NCBI RefSeq assembly: GCF_030146175.1
Contig: NZ_JASLCE010000074.1
Coordinates: 1 to 29,207 of the forward strand
Direction: 5' to 3'
Source: Flavobacterium sp.
Lineage (GTDB): Bacteria; Bacteroidota; Bacteroidia; Flavobacteriales; Flavobacteriaceae
DNA: 29,207 nucleotides
The notes below the pieces were generated by a model that saw nothing but the letters and a program-made list of their open reading frames with translations, was not told the origin of the DNA and made no database searches. Below are positions 18,801 to 29,207 of this stretch, in pieces; within the stretch, counting starts at the first letter, position 1, and each line of letters starts with the position of its first letter. A program made the translations under genes and the position numbers.

Positions 18801-21800
18801 ATATCACGATGACGATCGAAAGCTATATGCCGATTCCGATAACCTTTGAAGCCGGTGTTTCGGTAAAACTAACCGTTAAAATCCATTTGGGATTGTTCTC
18901 GATCAAAGTTTCGCTTCGATTCAGCACCACCATCAGCGCCTCATTTGTCGTAGGAAGCGACACATCGGCCTCCGCACCGTGGAACCTTTGTCCGTCGAAA
19001 GATGCTTTGGCCAAAGGTGCCTTACCGCAAAATTACCGAAGTCTGCAACGTTTAAGCCTTGCCGAAACGACTCCGGTTGTTTTAAAATGGCAACCGTTGC
19101 AAACCACTGCCAAGGTTCCGTTGGATTTAATGTTCTTCCCGCAATTAACCGTTTCCGGCGAAAGCGGCGCCTCCGGTCCGCAATATATTGCCATGCTTTA
19201 TATTAACACCGATCCGGACAATAACAGTCTTTTTGGCGTAACCGAAGGTGTTTTATATTGGGCTATCAATGCCTTAATTGGAAATACAGCAGACAATACA
19301 GGACTGGATTGGCTTCAAAACCAAACGATCACCGCCGACCAGATGAACAGTATGCTCTGCTATTTTAATACGCGACCGAATCACGAACCGCCGTTTAACT
19401 ATAGCAATGCGGCACAAGATGATATCAAAACCTTTTTCAGTACGTATTTCGAATTAAACATCCGCGCGGTCGATGCCAACACCGAAGGCACTATGGATGC
19501 CGCCGTATTCCCGGTTGTTCCGGAATTATTGCTGAATACCATTTTAAACGGAACCGCCGGAAACCCGATCGATTTTGCTACGGAAAGCATGACCGGCGAT
19601 CAGAACTATATTAGCGATATTACGGCCTTATTGGCGTCGACCAGTGTCGATTACCAATCGGATATGACCGCCGATTACTATGCGCCAACCGATTGTGAGA
19701 ATATATCCGATCCGACCTACGAGGAGCAACATAATTTATCGTTTCCGACGTTTATGTTTACCGATTTCGTAGCCTTACTGGCCAAACAAGCCATACAATC
19801 GGCGTTGGACTACCTGAACACTCAGGAAACCTTCTCCGGAACGGTGAGCGATGTCGTAAATCATGCAGTAACCGACAGTATCGACGGTATCAGCGGTATG
19901 GCTTCGCGATTTATGTTACACGGAATGCGTTTGCCGGCACCACCGGATGCCGCAACCGGAGTAACCCAACCATTATATGTATTAACAGGCCAACAACTCG
20001 CCATTCCGAGTACGTTACAACAAGGTGATGTATATTCTATCGTTTTGGAAAACCCGAACGAATCCTGGATCAATATGGTATCCGGAACCGATAACAAACT
20101 CACCGTTACCATCGACAATAACGAGATACAGCACATTCATGATATTGCGGCCATTTCGCTTAGTCCGGTGTTAACCTATGGCCCAAGTCCATTGATCAAC
20201 TATAACGATACCCCACAAACCTTCTCATTGGGAAGTCCGGCTTTATGGCAATATCCGGGCGATTATTATCCGGAAGTTACCAATGAGCCGTATATCTGGA
20301 AATTACCGTCCAATTTGACGACTATTTTCTCCGAACAAGGCAACAACTGGCAATTTGTAGTCAAATCGCTCACCACAACGGCCAGCGGAACCACACAGGC
20401 CGATGTGCAAAACTATACGTGGGGAACTACGATTAACTTTACCTTACAAAAAATAACGGCACAATCCGGATTGGTAACACCACTTTCCGGAAATATGTAC
20501 AACCTTGTAGGTGCCGATGATGCCAGTACCGTTTACCTACAGGAGCTCCTTACCTATCTGAATACCATAGGCGATACCGACGGTACCCGTACGATACAAC
20601 AAATCCAGGTTATCTACCAACCGGATCCGACACAAAACAGCAATGGCGGTTATCTGTCGGATGCCAATGGCGACTATAAAACAGCCATTATTCAGGCGAA
20701 TCTTTCCACCGAAACCAATCCTGCCGAAAGCATGATGCGCATGATGGTTATGGAAGCAACTCCGGAGGGCACTTACAATACCTTAAATACAGCCGGTGAT
20801 TTTGTCAAACTATTATGGGAATGTAGTACCGTTCGCAGTGGCGGTTACTATTTCTACTATGAAAACAATGCCACCAACGGCTTACCGGATTCTTTATTTG
20901 CCGGAACCGGTGTTGCCAATCTTGCGATACAAATCACCTATAATACCCTAATTAACAGTCCATTTGTAAATAGTGTGATCATTGGTGATTCGATTGATAC
21001 TTCCATTACATCCGTATTTGTACAATCGCCGGAAACAGCACCATTGGATCAGCAGTATACCACCCGTATTGCCACATTACTACCGGGAACCGTCGGCTAT
21101 GAAGTTTCCCGACAAAATCCGGGTGATTATGTGCCAACACAACCGGTACCAACCTTAGCTGAAGATCAGGTCTATCTGGAAACCCAATTTAACCTGATTG
21201 GCCTTGCGGTACCTGCCATCCCGGATTATATAAACCCAACTCCGGCCGGTCCGGTCGATTCTACCGATGATGAAGCCGTTTCCAACACCGAAGATGGCAA
21301 TACATCGGATAACGACGATCTGGAAGATTGGAACTATAATGCCGTGATTCCGTATTACAAATACGTACAACCGGAAGGAACCGATCCGTTATATCCGAAT
21401 CCATATGCCGGAATTGGCGATACCGTTGAAATGGTTTTAAACTGGCAGGATATGTTTGGTAATATTCCGCCAAACGATACGCAGCCATTACATACCGCCA
21501 TGCAGGTATTATACAGTGATGCCATCATCGCACTGAGTCAGTGGCCATCGGTATCGGTATCGTATTTATTTAGCCTGCTTTCGGAAGCACCAAACCTAAG
21601 TCTGACCTTCAACTTTAATACGTCACGCTATAAAGGAGAAAGTGCACAAAACAACGCCCAAATTGATTTACAGACCTATATGAACCTGTATTATCAATTG
21701 GACAGTCCGAATATGGCACTTCGTTATACAACTACCGTAGAAGACACCGTTGATGCCCAGGGCAACACCACTCCTATGGTACACGAGCTGGCGAATTCGG

Positions 21801-24454
21801 AACTACTGAAACAATTTATCAATCCGATAATCGAATATCTAAAAACCGTAGTGGCCGGAGAAGCCGCTGTAGATGTACAGGCCTATACGCTCAATACACA
21901 AATGACCACGACAAACCTGGTTAGCCTACCGGAAATAGCGTTAATTACAACCAGTTTCAGTATGGTTCGTACCGCCAATCTCGATCCAAACTTTGTGGGT
22001 ATAGCCGGTGTAGCCGAAGCCACAACTCAAATTCAACCGCTATCCGACAACAGTCAGAATAGCATGTTGGCGCTGACTTATTTTGCGCAACAATTTGAAA
22101 CGGCCTTCCTGAACCAACCGTATACCGGTATTATCTTAAAAGCCGCAACCGGAGCGAATCTTACCAAAGGAAACAGCGATACCACAGCCAATGCGCCATT
22201 ATGGATGGTCCGTTTTGACAGTACGGGTGCCAAAGGATTGCGTTTTGGATTTGATAAAGACCAAACCTATTATTTTGCACCGGTTCCGCTGGCTACGAGT
22301 CTGCAATCGTTCTCCGCTTCGATTGCCAGTTACGACAAAGGCGCTCCGGACGGTAGTGTGGTTAAAAACTTTAACAGCATCGATATGGATAGCTGGGGAT
22401 TACAATTCCTTCAGGCGGTCGATAAATTCCTGAGTCCGGCCTATTCCGTTCCGGCCTTTTTACTAACGGCTTATAAGGTATTCCCGGACGATCCGGATTA
22501 TCTGCAACAAATACTCGATGCCAAGCAAACCATTGCCGAAGCTATCGAAGGCACCATCGACTTTATCATCGATCCTTGTAGTGGAGAAACATCGCCTCCT
22601 TGTACGGCAAAAGATCCGTCCAACATCGGCAATGCCCAGGAAAAATGGAAACAACAAATCCTGATTCAGCTTTCGAATGCCTATCGTTATGTCGCTTCCG
22701 TACAAACCACGGCCAGTATCAGTTCGTCGTATAGCGGTCCGGAATATGCCGATGCGAACAACGATCCACCACATGCGCCGTTTGTACCGAATTTATATGG
22801 AAAAATGTTAGGGCTTGATCCGACACTTTCCGGTACCGACGAAATTCCTACATCCACCGAATATTCCTTATCGACCGCAAAAGTACCAACCGCAAACGGT
22901 GCTTCCTGGCTAACCTACATGTTTGAAGCCAAAGACAGTGCCGAAAGCCGTAGCTTTACTTTTGGCGATATGCAATACAACGTTAGTCATATGGAATTTG
23001 ACATCACGGAAATTCCGGATCTGGACGATTATCTGGCTTCCTCATGGCTCACGTTTATCGTTCCGTTAAGCGGTGAAATCAATTCCGAAGTCACACCATT
23101 GGCACAAATGGGCGATGTGGGCGAAACCACCATTCCGGTGCCGTTGCGCTCCTATCCTACACCGCCATCGGTTACGGCTCAGAACTTTAATTATCCTGCC
23201 AACGACGATGCCTCACCTACCATTGAAGAAGCCCGTCAGTGGGTGTATTACTACACCTATCAGAACACTTCGGCAGCACAGGATACCATTGTAACGGAAG
23301 TGCAGTTTAATGTGACCGATGAAAACCAGAGTGATTATACGGTGATGAATACCAAAAATCTGGGTATGTATCAGGCTTTGGCGCAGTTTATCGATTCCTA
23401 TCCGTCGTTAAATGCCGATTTTGACAACTGTCTTGCAATGCTAACGCCGGCCACCATGGACGCAAATTCAGAATTGGCTCAGGATGCCCGTTATGCCATG
23501 CTTGCGTTTATTGACATCATTAATCAGGTCGCCGCACAATGGTCGGTTACCAACCAGGTAAACCCAAGAAAAACGGTTAACATGGCTATGCAAGCGGACT
23601 TCACTCCGGCACCACCATATACCTTAGGCTATACGATTACCGAGAGTTATGAAGAAGAAACCGATTATCTGATCCTGACTATTATTCCGGAAGATTCGAA
23701 ATCGGCGGATGCCAATATCACCGTGACGATTGATAACTATACCAACGAATTGATTCCGGGTGATACACTTGCCTATCGTTATTACCAATTGGATAACAAC
23801 GGACAGCGTGTTTATCTGTTGTATGAAGACCGAAATGTCAACCCGTCGCGAAATGTAGTGTTGGACGATCTGGATATTTTGAGTGCGCAAAATGCATGGA
23901 GTAGCGTTGCTGTAATCCGAAATGAAGAATTACTTCAAAATAAAGATGGTAGCTGGCAAACGACCAATCCGTTGTTTATTTACCAGACGCCACAGGTGAT
24001 GTTCTACAACAAACTTATTCCGTTGTTGAATACCGATAACGCGATTAATATCGCTCAGATCGCAACGCCAAGTTATCCGGCAGCGCCAAGTAGAACGTTA
24101 CAAAATCAATTGCTGGCTTTATTTGACGCTTTAACACTCAATATTGACGCTTCGATTACCGAGTTTAACATCAAAATGCAATGCGATTATACCTATAGCA
24201 TACCGGGAACAACCTTTACGATCGATGTTCCGGTGGTGATGTTAACGCCAACCGCAGTAGATGTAACCGCACATGGTGCCAACATAGCCAATATGCTAAC
24301 CGACGGTATTACAAACTGGATGAATAGTACCAGTCCGCAACAGAACAACGGTACCTTTAGCTTTACGCTTACAGCCTATTCGGTTACCGATGCCTATGTT
24401 CCTATTTTACAAATACCACTTATACTATCTTTGACTGCTATTACCGATTTGTAA
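15896..24454 (+). CDS. giant beta-rich protein of unknown function, 2852 aa
   Basis: No named function. There is no signal peptide at the N-terminus (MDTQQLQQLYTGLQ). Residues about 250-620 look like degenerate repeats of 115-140 residues, each with an LG-x-(L/I) motif: LGDLL at 296, LGSIA at 412, LGELI at 552. FVTVVPDDK lies at 444-452, shared with the 1163-aa protein. LLAMGQHVSL starts at 677, followed by a conserved-looking core: FNDPNLYGLLI, ILYKKINDSIGMYQ and GYGGFYFGY at 856-864. From about 937 to 1022 is a run of long amphipathic strands, ending at APWNLC. The C-terminal 1,800 residues are mixed and less repetitive, with an acidic low-complexity linker at about 1784-1815. The core resembles, from memory, giant uncharacterised proteins of myxobacteria, actinobacteria and fungi (possibly the DUF6603 type); this is tentative. 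The frame is intact and a terminator follows 19 bp later. Confidence 0.8.
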   Translation: MDTQQLQQLYTGLQGQVNSDDQLYFVNATAALDLPITSNSYKQFVPDGQLIINAVVIAMPDENTILIKGVTSSFQIPDCDCFVKFYIENEILNSTFYITLLGETIALPGVNWFSVTLPYYELCIPEAELPVVGIVGGTINTGVTLQVAMGYPVTDNIWMFQGLFSDPYPSISNFYQLAGGINLTTALPQPFSTLSTLGLKSIDISYDSANSIVDYMGIEISTPPDYIWQILPGVAITGIDIYCIVSGFSSSSASSTDFTINGTFTIGPPDSNTIALTAHYPNFTASVQLIEGTIQLGDLLTMFWSGTTIDLQSEIQVLNIEIDPDSQNYTLNCSIVSNWVFFTINDPSLSFTMTGLNLDVNSLQGTTTGEIAGFFHIGPDDQTGVDLTIYAGYDATAWTFGASTGTDQTISLGSIAYTFLKAFGMADIPSWVTDNLPNISNVNFVTVVPDDKTKLTTYDVSGDVNWHLQYSSFDLELDASVAIKYDENGTSGTIAGIADARQMLGLTFEVGYEFGSEETQVYLNMPEFACNITYIGNTDYDSIDIKFDKISLGELITTFVGTFSPGFSLAAPWNLLDTIDLSGFEFTYTRYKENNKSSIVATIPLHIDLGFINIETLKITKDAEDASSSGVYMYFTGTFLGLPIEPDSPLQEDGKGSDATQMPPVPGMGEEFFDLKLLAMGQHVSLYDSPELNSVDEAITALEEAFTTTSNTGDSTIPVPAATPDTKPGTLVFDQNSNWLIGADFTVAKFYRVATVFNDPNLYGLLIGVSPESNYFKNLQFEILYKKINDSIGMYQLDLQLPDEFRHFEFGEVSISLPIIGVQIYTNGNFYLDFGFPASITDFSRSFSIQVFPFLGYGGFYFGYLSGATSNSVPTTTCGNFNPVIEFGLGLSLGVGKTVDEGILKAGLSLTAVGIFQGVLGFFSANPNLDTYDDTYYKVQGTFGLTGHIYGEVNFAIISAKVDIMAYAYITMTIESYMPIPITFEAGVSVKLTVKIHLGLFSIKVSLRFSTTISASFVVGSDTSASAPWNLCPSKDALAKGALPQNYRSLQRLSLAETTPVVLKWQPLQTTAKVPLDLMFFPQLTVSGESGASGPQYIAMLYINTDPDNNSLFGVTEGVLYWAINALIGNTADNTGLDWLQNQTITADQMNSMLCYFNTRPNHEPPFNYSNAAQDDIKTFFSTYFELNIRAVDANTEGTMDAAVFPVVPELLLNTILNGTAGNPIDFATESMTGDQNYISDITALLASTSVDYQSDMTADYYAPTDCENISDPTYEEQHNLSFPTFMFTDFVALLAKQAIQSALDYLNTQETFSGTVSDVVNHAVTDSIDGISGMASRFMLHGMRLPAPPDAATGVTQPLYVLTGQQLAIPSTLQQGDVYSIVLENPNESWINMVSGTDNKLTVTIDNNEIQHIHDIAAISLSPVLTYGPSPLINYNDTPQTFSLGSPALWQYPGDYYPEVTNEPYIWKLPSNLTTIFSEQGNNWQFVVKSLTTTASGTTQADVQNYTWGTTINFTLQKITAQSGLVTPLSGNMYNLVGADDASTVYLQELLTYLNTIGDTDGTRTIQQIQVIYQPDPTQNSNGGYLSDANGDYKTAIIQANLSTETNPAESMMRMMVMEATPEGTYNTLNTAGDFVKLLWECSTVRSGGYYFYYENNATNGLPDSLFAGTGVANLAIQITYNTLINSPFVNSVIIGDSIDTSITSVFVQSPETAPLDQQYTTRIATLLPGTVGYEVSRQNPGDYVPTQPVPTLAEDQVYLETQFNLIGLAVPAIPDYINPTPAGPVDSTDDEAVSNTEDGNTSDNDDLEDWNYNAVIPYYKYVQPEGTDPLYPNPYAGIGDTVEMVLNWQDMFGNIPPNDTQPLHTAMQVLYSDAIIALSQWPSVSVSYLFSLLSEAPNLSLTFNFNTSRYKGESAQNNAQIDLQTYMNLYYQLDSPNMALRYTTTVEDTVDAQGNTTPMVHELANSELLKQFINPIIEYLKTVVAGEAAVDVQAYTLNTQMTTTNLVSLPEIALITTSFSMVRTANLDPNFVGIAGVAEATTQIQPLSDNSQNSMLALTYFAQQFETAFLNQPYTGIILKAATGANLTKGNSDTTANAPLWMVRFDSTGAKGLRFGFDKDQTYYFAPVPLATSLQSFSASIASYDKGAPDGSVVKNFNSIDMDSWGLQFLQAVDKFLSPAYSVPAFLLTAYKVFPDDPDYLQQILDAKQTIAEAIEGTIDFIIDPCSGETSPPCTAKDPSNIGNAQEKWKQQILIQLSNAYRYVASVQTTASISSSYSGPEYADANNDPPHAPFVPNLYGKMLGLDPTLSGTDEIPTSTEYSLSTAKVPTANGASWLTYMFEAKDSAESRSFTFGDMQYNVSHMEFDITEIPDLDDYLASSWLTFIVPLSGEINSEVTPLAQMGDVGETTIPVPLRSYPTPPSVTAQNFNYPANDDASPTIEEARQWVYYYTYQNTSAAQDTIVTEVQFNVTDENQSDYTVMNTKNLGMYQALAQFIDSYPSLNADFDNCLAMLTPATMDANSELAQDARYAMLAFIDIINQVAAQWSVTNQVNPRKTVNMAMQADFTPAPPYTLGYTITESYEEETDYLILTIIPEDSKSADANITVTIDNYTNELIPGDTLAYRYYQLDNNGQRVYLLYEDRNVNPSRNVVLDDLDILSAQNAWSSVAVIRNEELLQNKDGSWQTTNPLFIYQTPQVMFYNKLIPLLNTDNAINIAQIATPSYPAAPSRTLQNQLLALFDALTLNIDASITEFNIKMQCDYTYSIPGTTFTIDVPVVMLTPTAVDVTAHGANIANMLTDGITNWMNSTSPQQNNGTFSFTLTAYSVTDAYVPILQIPLILSLTAITDL

Positions 24455-24473
24455 TAGCATAAGAATCTCTCAC

Positions 24474-24505
24474 AGCCTGTTCCGATTTATCGGAGCAGGC
24501 TTTTT
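24474..24505 (+). terminator. rho-independent terminator after the giant gene
   Basis: AGCCTGTTCCGA-TTTA-TCGGAGCAGGCT forms a 12-bp stem with one T-G wobble and a four-base loop, followed directly by TTTT. It closes the five-gene cluster 19 bp after its last stop codon. Confidence 0.94.
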
Positions 24506-24679
24506 ATTTTAAAGTTTTCTATTTTATTGTCACGGATTGCACCCGAGGCTTTAGACGAACAGACGAAGTAAATCTGCGATATCGGGGTACTTTTAGTTGA
24601 ATACAAAGTCTTATGAGGATAATCAAAAAAGTCAGGTAACGATTTGGTAATGCTGTTTATTCCTAATATTTTTCAAATA

Positions 24680-24698
24680 ATATCCTACAAAAGGATAT
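24680..24698. repeat. 7-bp inverted repeat upstream of hsdR
   Basis: ATATCCT-ACAAA-AGGATAT is a perfect inverted repeat with a five-base loop, 50 bp upstream of the second, larger palindrome. No T-run follows, so it is not a terminator. It shares the outer ATATC/GATAT element with the second palindrome and could be a second protein-binding site. Confidence 0.5.
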
Positions 24699-24747
24699 GT
24701 ATATACGGATAACTCGAAGATATAGCAGTTTGAAATTGTTATTCGCA

Positions 24748-24765
24748 AAATATCATTTGATATTT
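24748..24765. promoter_or_regulatory. 18-bp palindrome overlapping the hsdR promoter, candidate operator
   Basis: AAATATCA-TT-TGATATTT is a perfect 8-bp inverted repeat with a two-base centre. It ends 2 bp before the TAnnTTTG element, so a bound dimer would cover the promoter. This suits a repressor site for the restriction operon. No regulator gene is visible in the window, so the binding protein is unknown. Confidence 0.45.
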
Positions 24766-24767
24766 AT

Positions 24768-24775
24768 TATTTTTG
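24768..24775 (+). promoter_or_regulatory. Bacteroidota-type -7 promoter element of the hsdRMS operon
   Basis: TATTTTTG matches the Bacteroidota consensus TAnnTTTG exactly. Transcription would begin around 24780, leaving a leader of about 30 bases to the hsdR ATG. The upstream -33 TTTG element is not clear at the usual spacing (TTCG at 24742-24745 is nearest), so the promoter may be weak or need activation. AGAAGGA just before the ATG is an unusually good Shine-Dalgarno-like sequence for this phylum. Confidence 0.5.
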
Positions 24776-24813
24776 TACTTTACTTCCGATAATATAAATT
24801 ATATAGAAGGAAA

Positions 24814-28956
<4,143 letters not shown>

Positions 28957-28957
<1 letters not shown>

Positions 28958-29207
28958 TGGATACGAAAAAATTACGACAAAAAATCCTCGATTTAGCAAT
29001 ACGTGGTAAACTAGTTCCTCAAGATCCGAATGACGAACCAGCGTCAGTACTTATTGAAAAAATACGTGTAGAAAAAGAACGATTAATCAAAGAGAAAAAA
29101 ATTAAGCGCGATAAGAACGAATCTTATATTTACCGTTCTGATAAATCATATTACGAGAAGTTCGCAGACGGAACCGTAAAATGTATTGATCAGGAGATAC
29201 CGTTTGA
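28957..29207 (+). CDS. hsdS: type I restriction-modification specificity subunit HsdS (partial, N-terminal 83 residues)
   Basis: The start overlaps the hsdM stop by one base (TAATG). The visible N-terminus, MDTKKLRQKILDLAIRGKLV, followed by PQDPNDEPASVLIEKI and SYIYRSDKSYYEKFADG, is the standard opening of EcoEI-type HsdS proteins. HsdS holds two target-recognition domains and sets the DNA sequence recognised by the methylase and restriction complex; both lie beyond or at the right edge, so specificity cannot be judged. The gene runs off the window. Confidence 0.92.

Larger units (their letters stand above)
24506..24813. other. intergenic region between the cluster and the restriction operon
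   Basis: No gene is visible in these 308 bases. The region is strongly A+T-rich towards hsdR and holds two inverted repeats (24680-24698 and 24748-24765) and a TAnnTTTG element, which are listed separately. The first 150 bases (with fragments such as GACGAACAGACGAAG) may be a degraded former gene or an insertion junction, but no repeat or target duplication could be identified. Confidence 0.5.

Noticed and set aside
22463..22774. 103-residue minus-strand open frame inside the giant gene, rich in Arg, Gly and Ile
   Set aside because: Typical antisense shadow; the plus frame is continuous and carries beta-rich protein features.

Overview
The window looks like a chromosomal segment of a Flavobacteriaceae bacterium (Flavobacterium-like, phylum Bacteroidota). 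The signs are an A+T-rich genome with AT-rich spacers, a Bacteroidota-type TamB next to tsaD and rsmE, a DUF4159 protein, an M43 zinc-protease lipoprotein, a PG_1098/THUMP-like methyltransferase, and a TAnnTTTG promoter element. Species cannot be named from the sequence alone.

Layout. (1) 1-9368 is an ordinary core region. A TamB/AsmA-like envelope protein leaves the left edge on the minus strand. Divergent from it are tsaD (tRNA t6A synthesis), rsmE (16S rRNA m3U methylation) and a secreted DUF4159 protein in a tight operon. After a 343-bp spacer come an M43 metalloprotease lipoprotein with a strong terminator, an AI-2E-family membrane protein, a SAM methyltransferase that starts on TTG, and a small secreted protein that ends at a second terminator. 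(2) 9871-24454 is a 14.6-kb, one-direction cluster of five genes with gaps of only 12-63 bp: a 109-aa protein, a 156-aa protein with a signal peptide, a 1163-aa beta-rich protein, a 532-aa protein resembling a GT-B glycosyltransferase fold, and a 2852-aa giant protein. It ends in a strong terminator. None of the three large proteins has a recognisable signal peptide or transmembrane anchor. The 1163-aa and 2852-aa proteins share a short motif, FVTVVP followed by acidic residues, in similar beta-strand context, so they are probably related. (3) 24814 to the right edge is a type I restriction-modification operon, hsdR-hsdM-hsdS. The HsdS gene is cut by the window end. A TAnnTTTG element and two inverted repeats lie in front of hsdR.

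How the genes fit together. The core genes serve translation fidelity and the cell envelope and share no single pathway. The five-gene cluster behaves as one transcription unit between two terminators and is the best candidate here for an undescribed system. Its function cannot be read from the sequence. Its composition (large, acidic, Thr/Asn/Ser-rich, low-lysine beta proteins plus one enzyme-like protein and one small exported protein) would suit a surface, secreted or toxin-like assembly, but that is inference. The restriction genes use AGA for arginine and A/T-ending codons more than the genes before them, which suggests an accessory, possibly acquired, segment.
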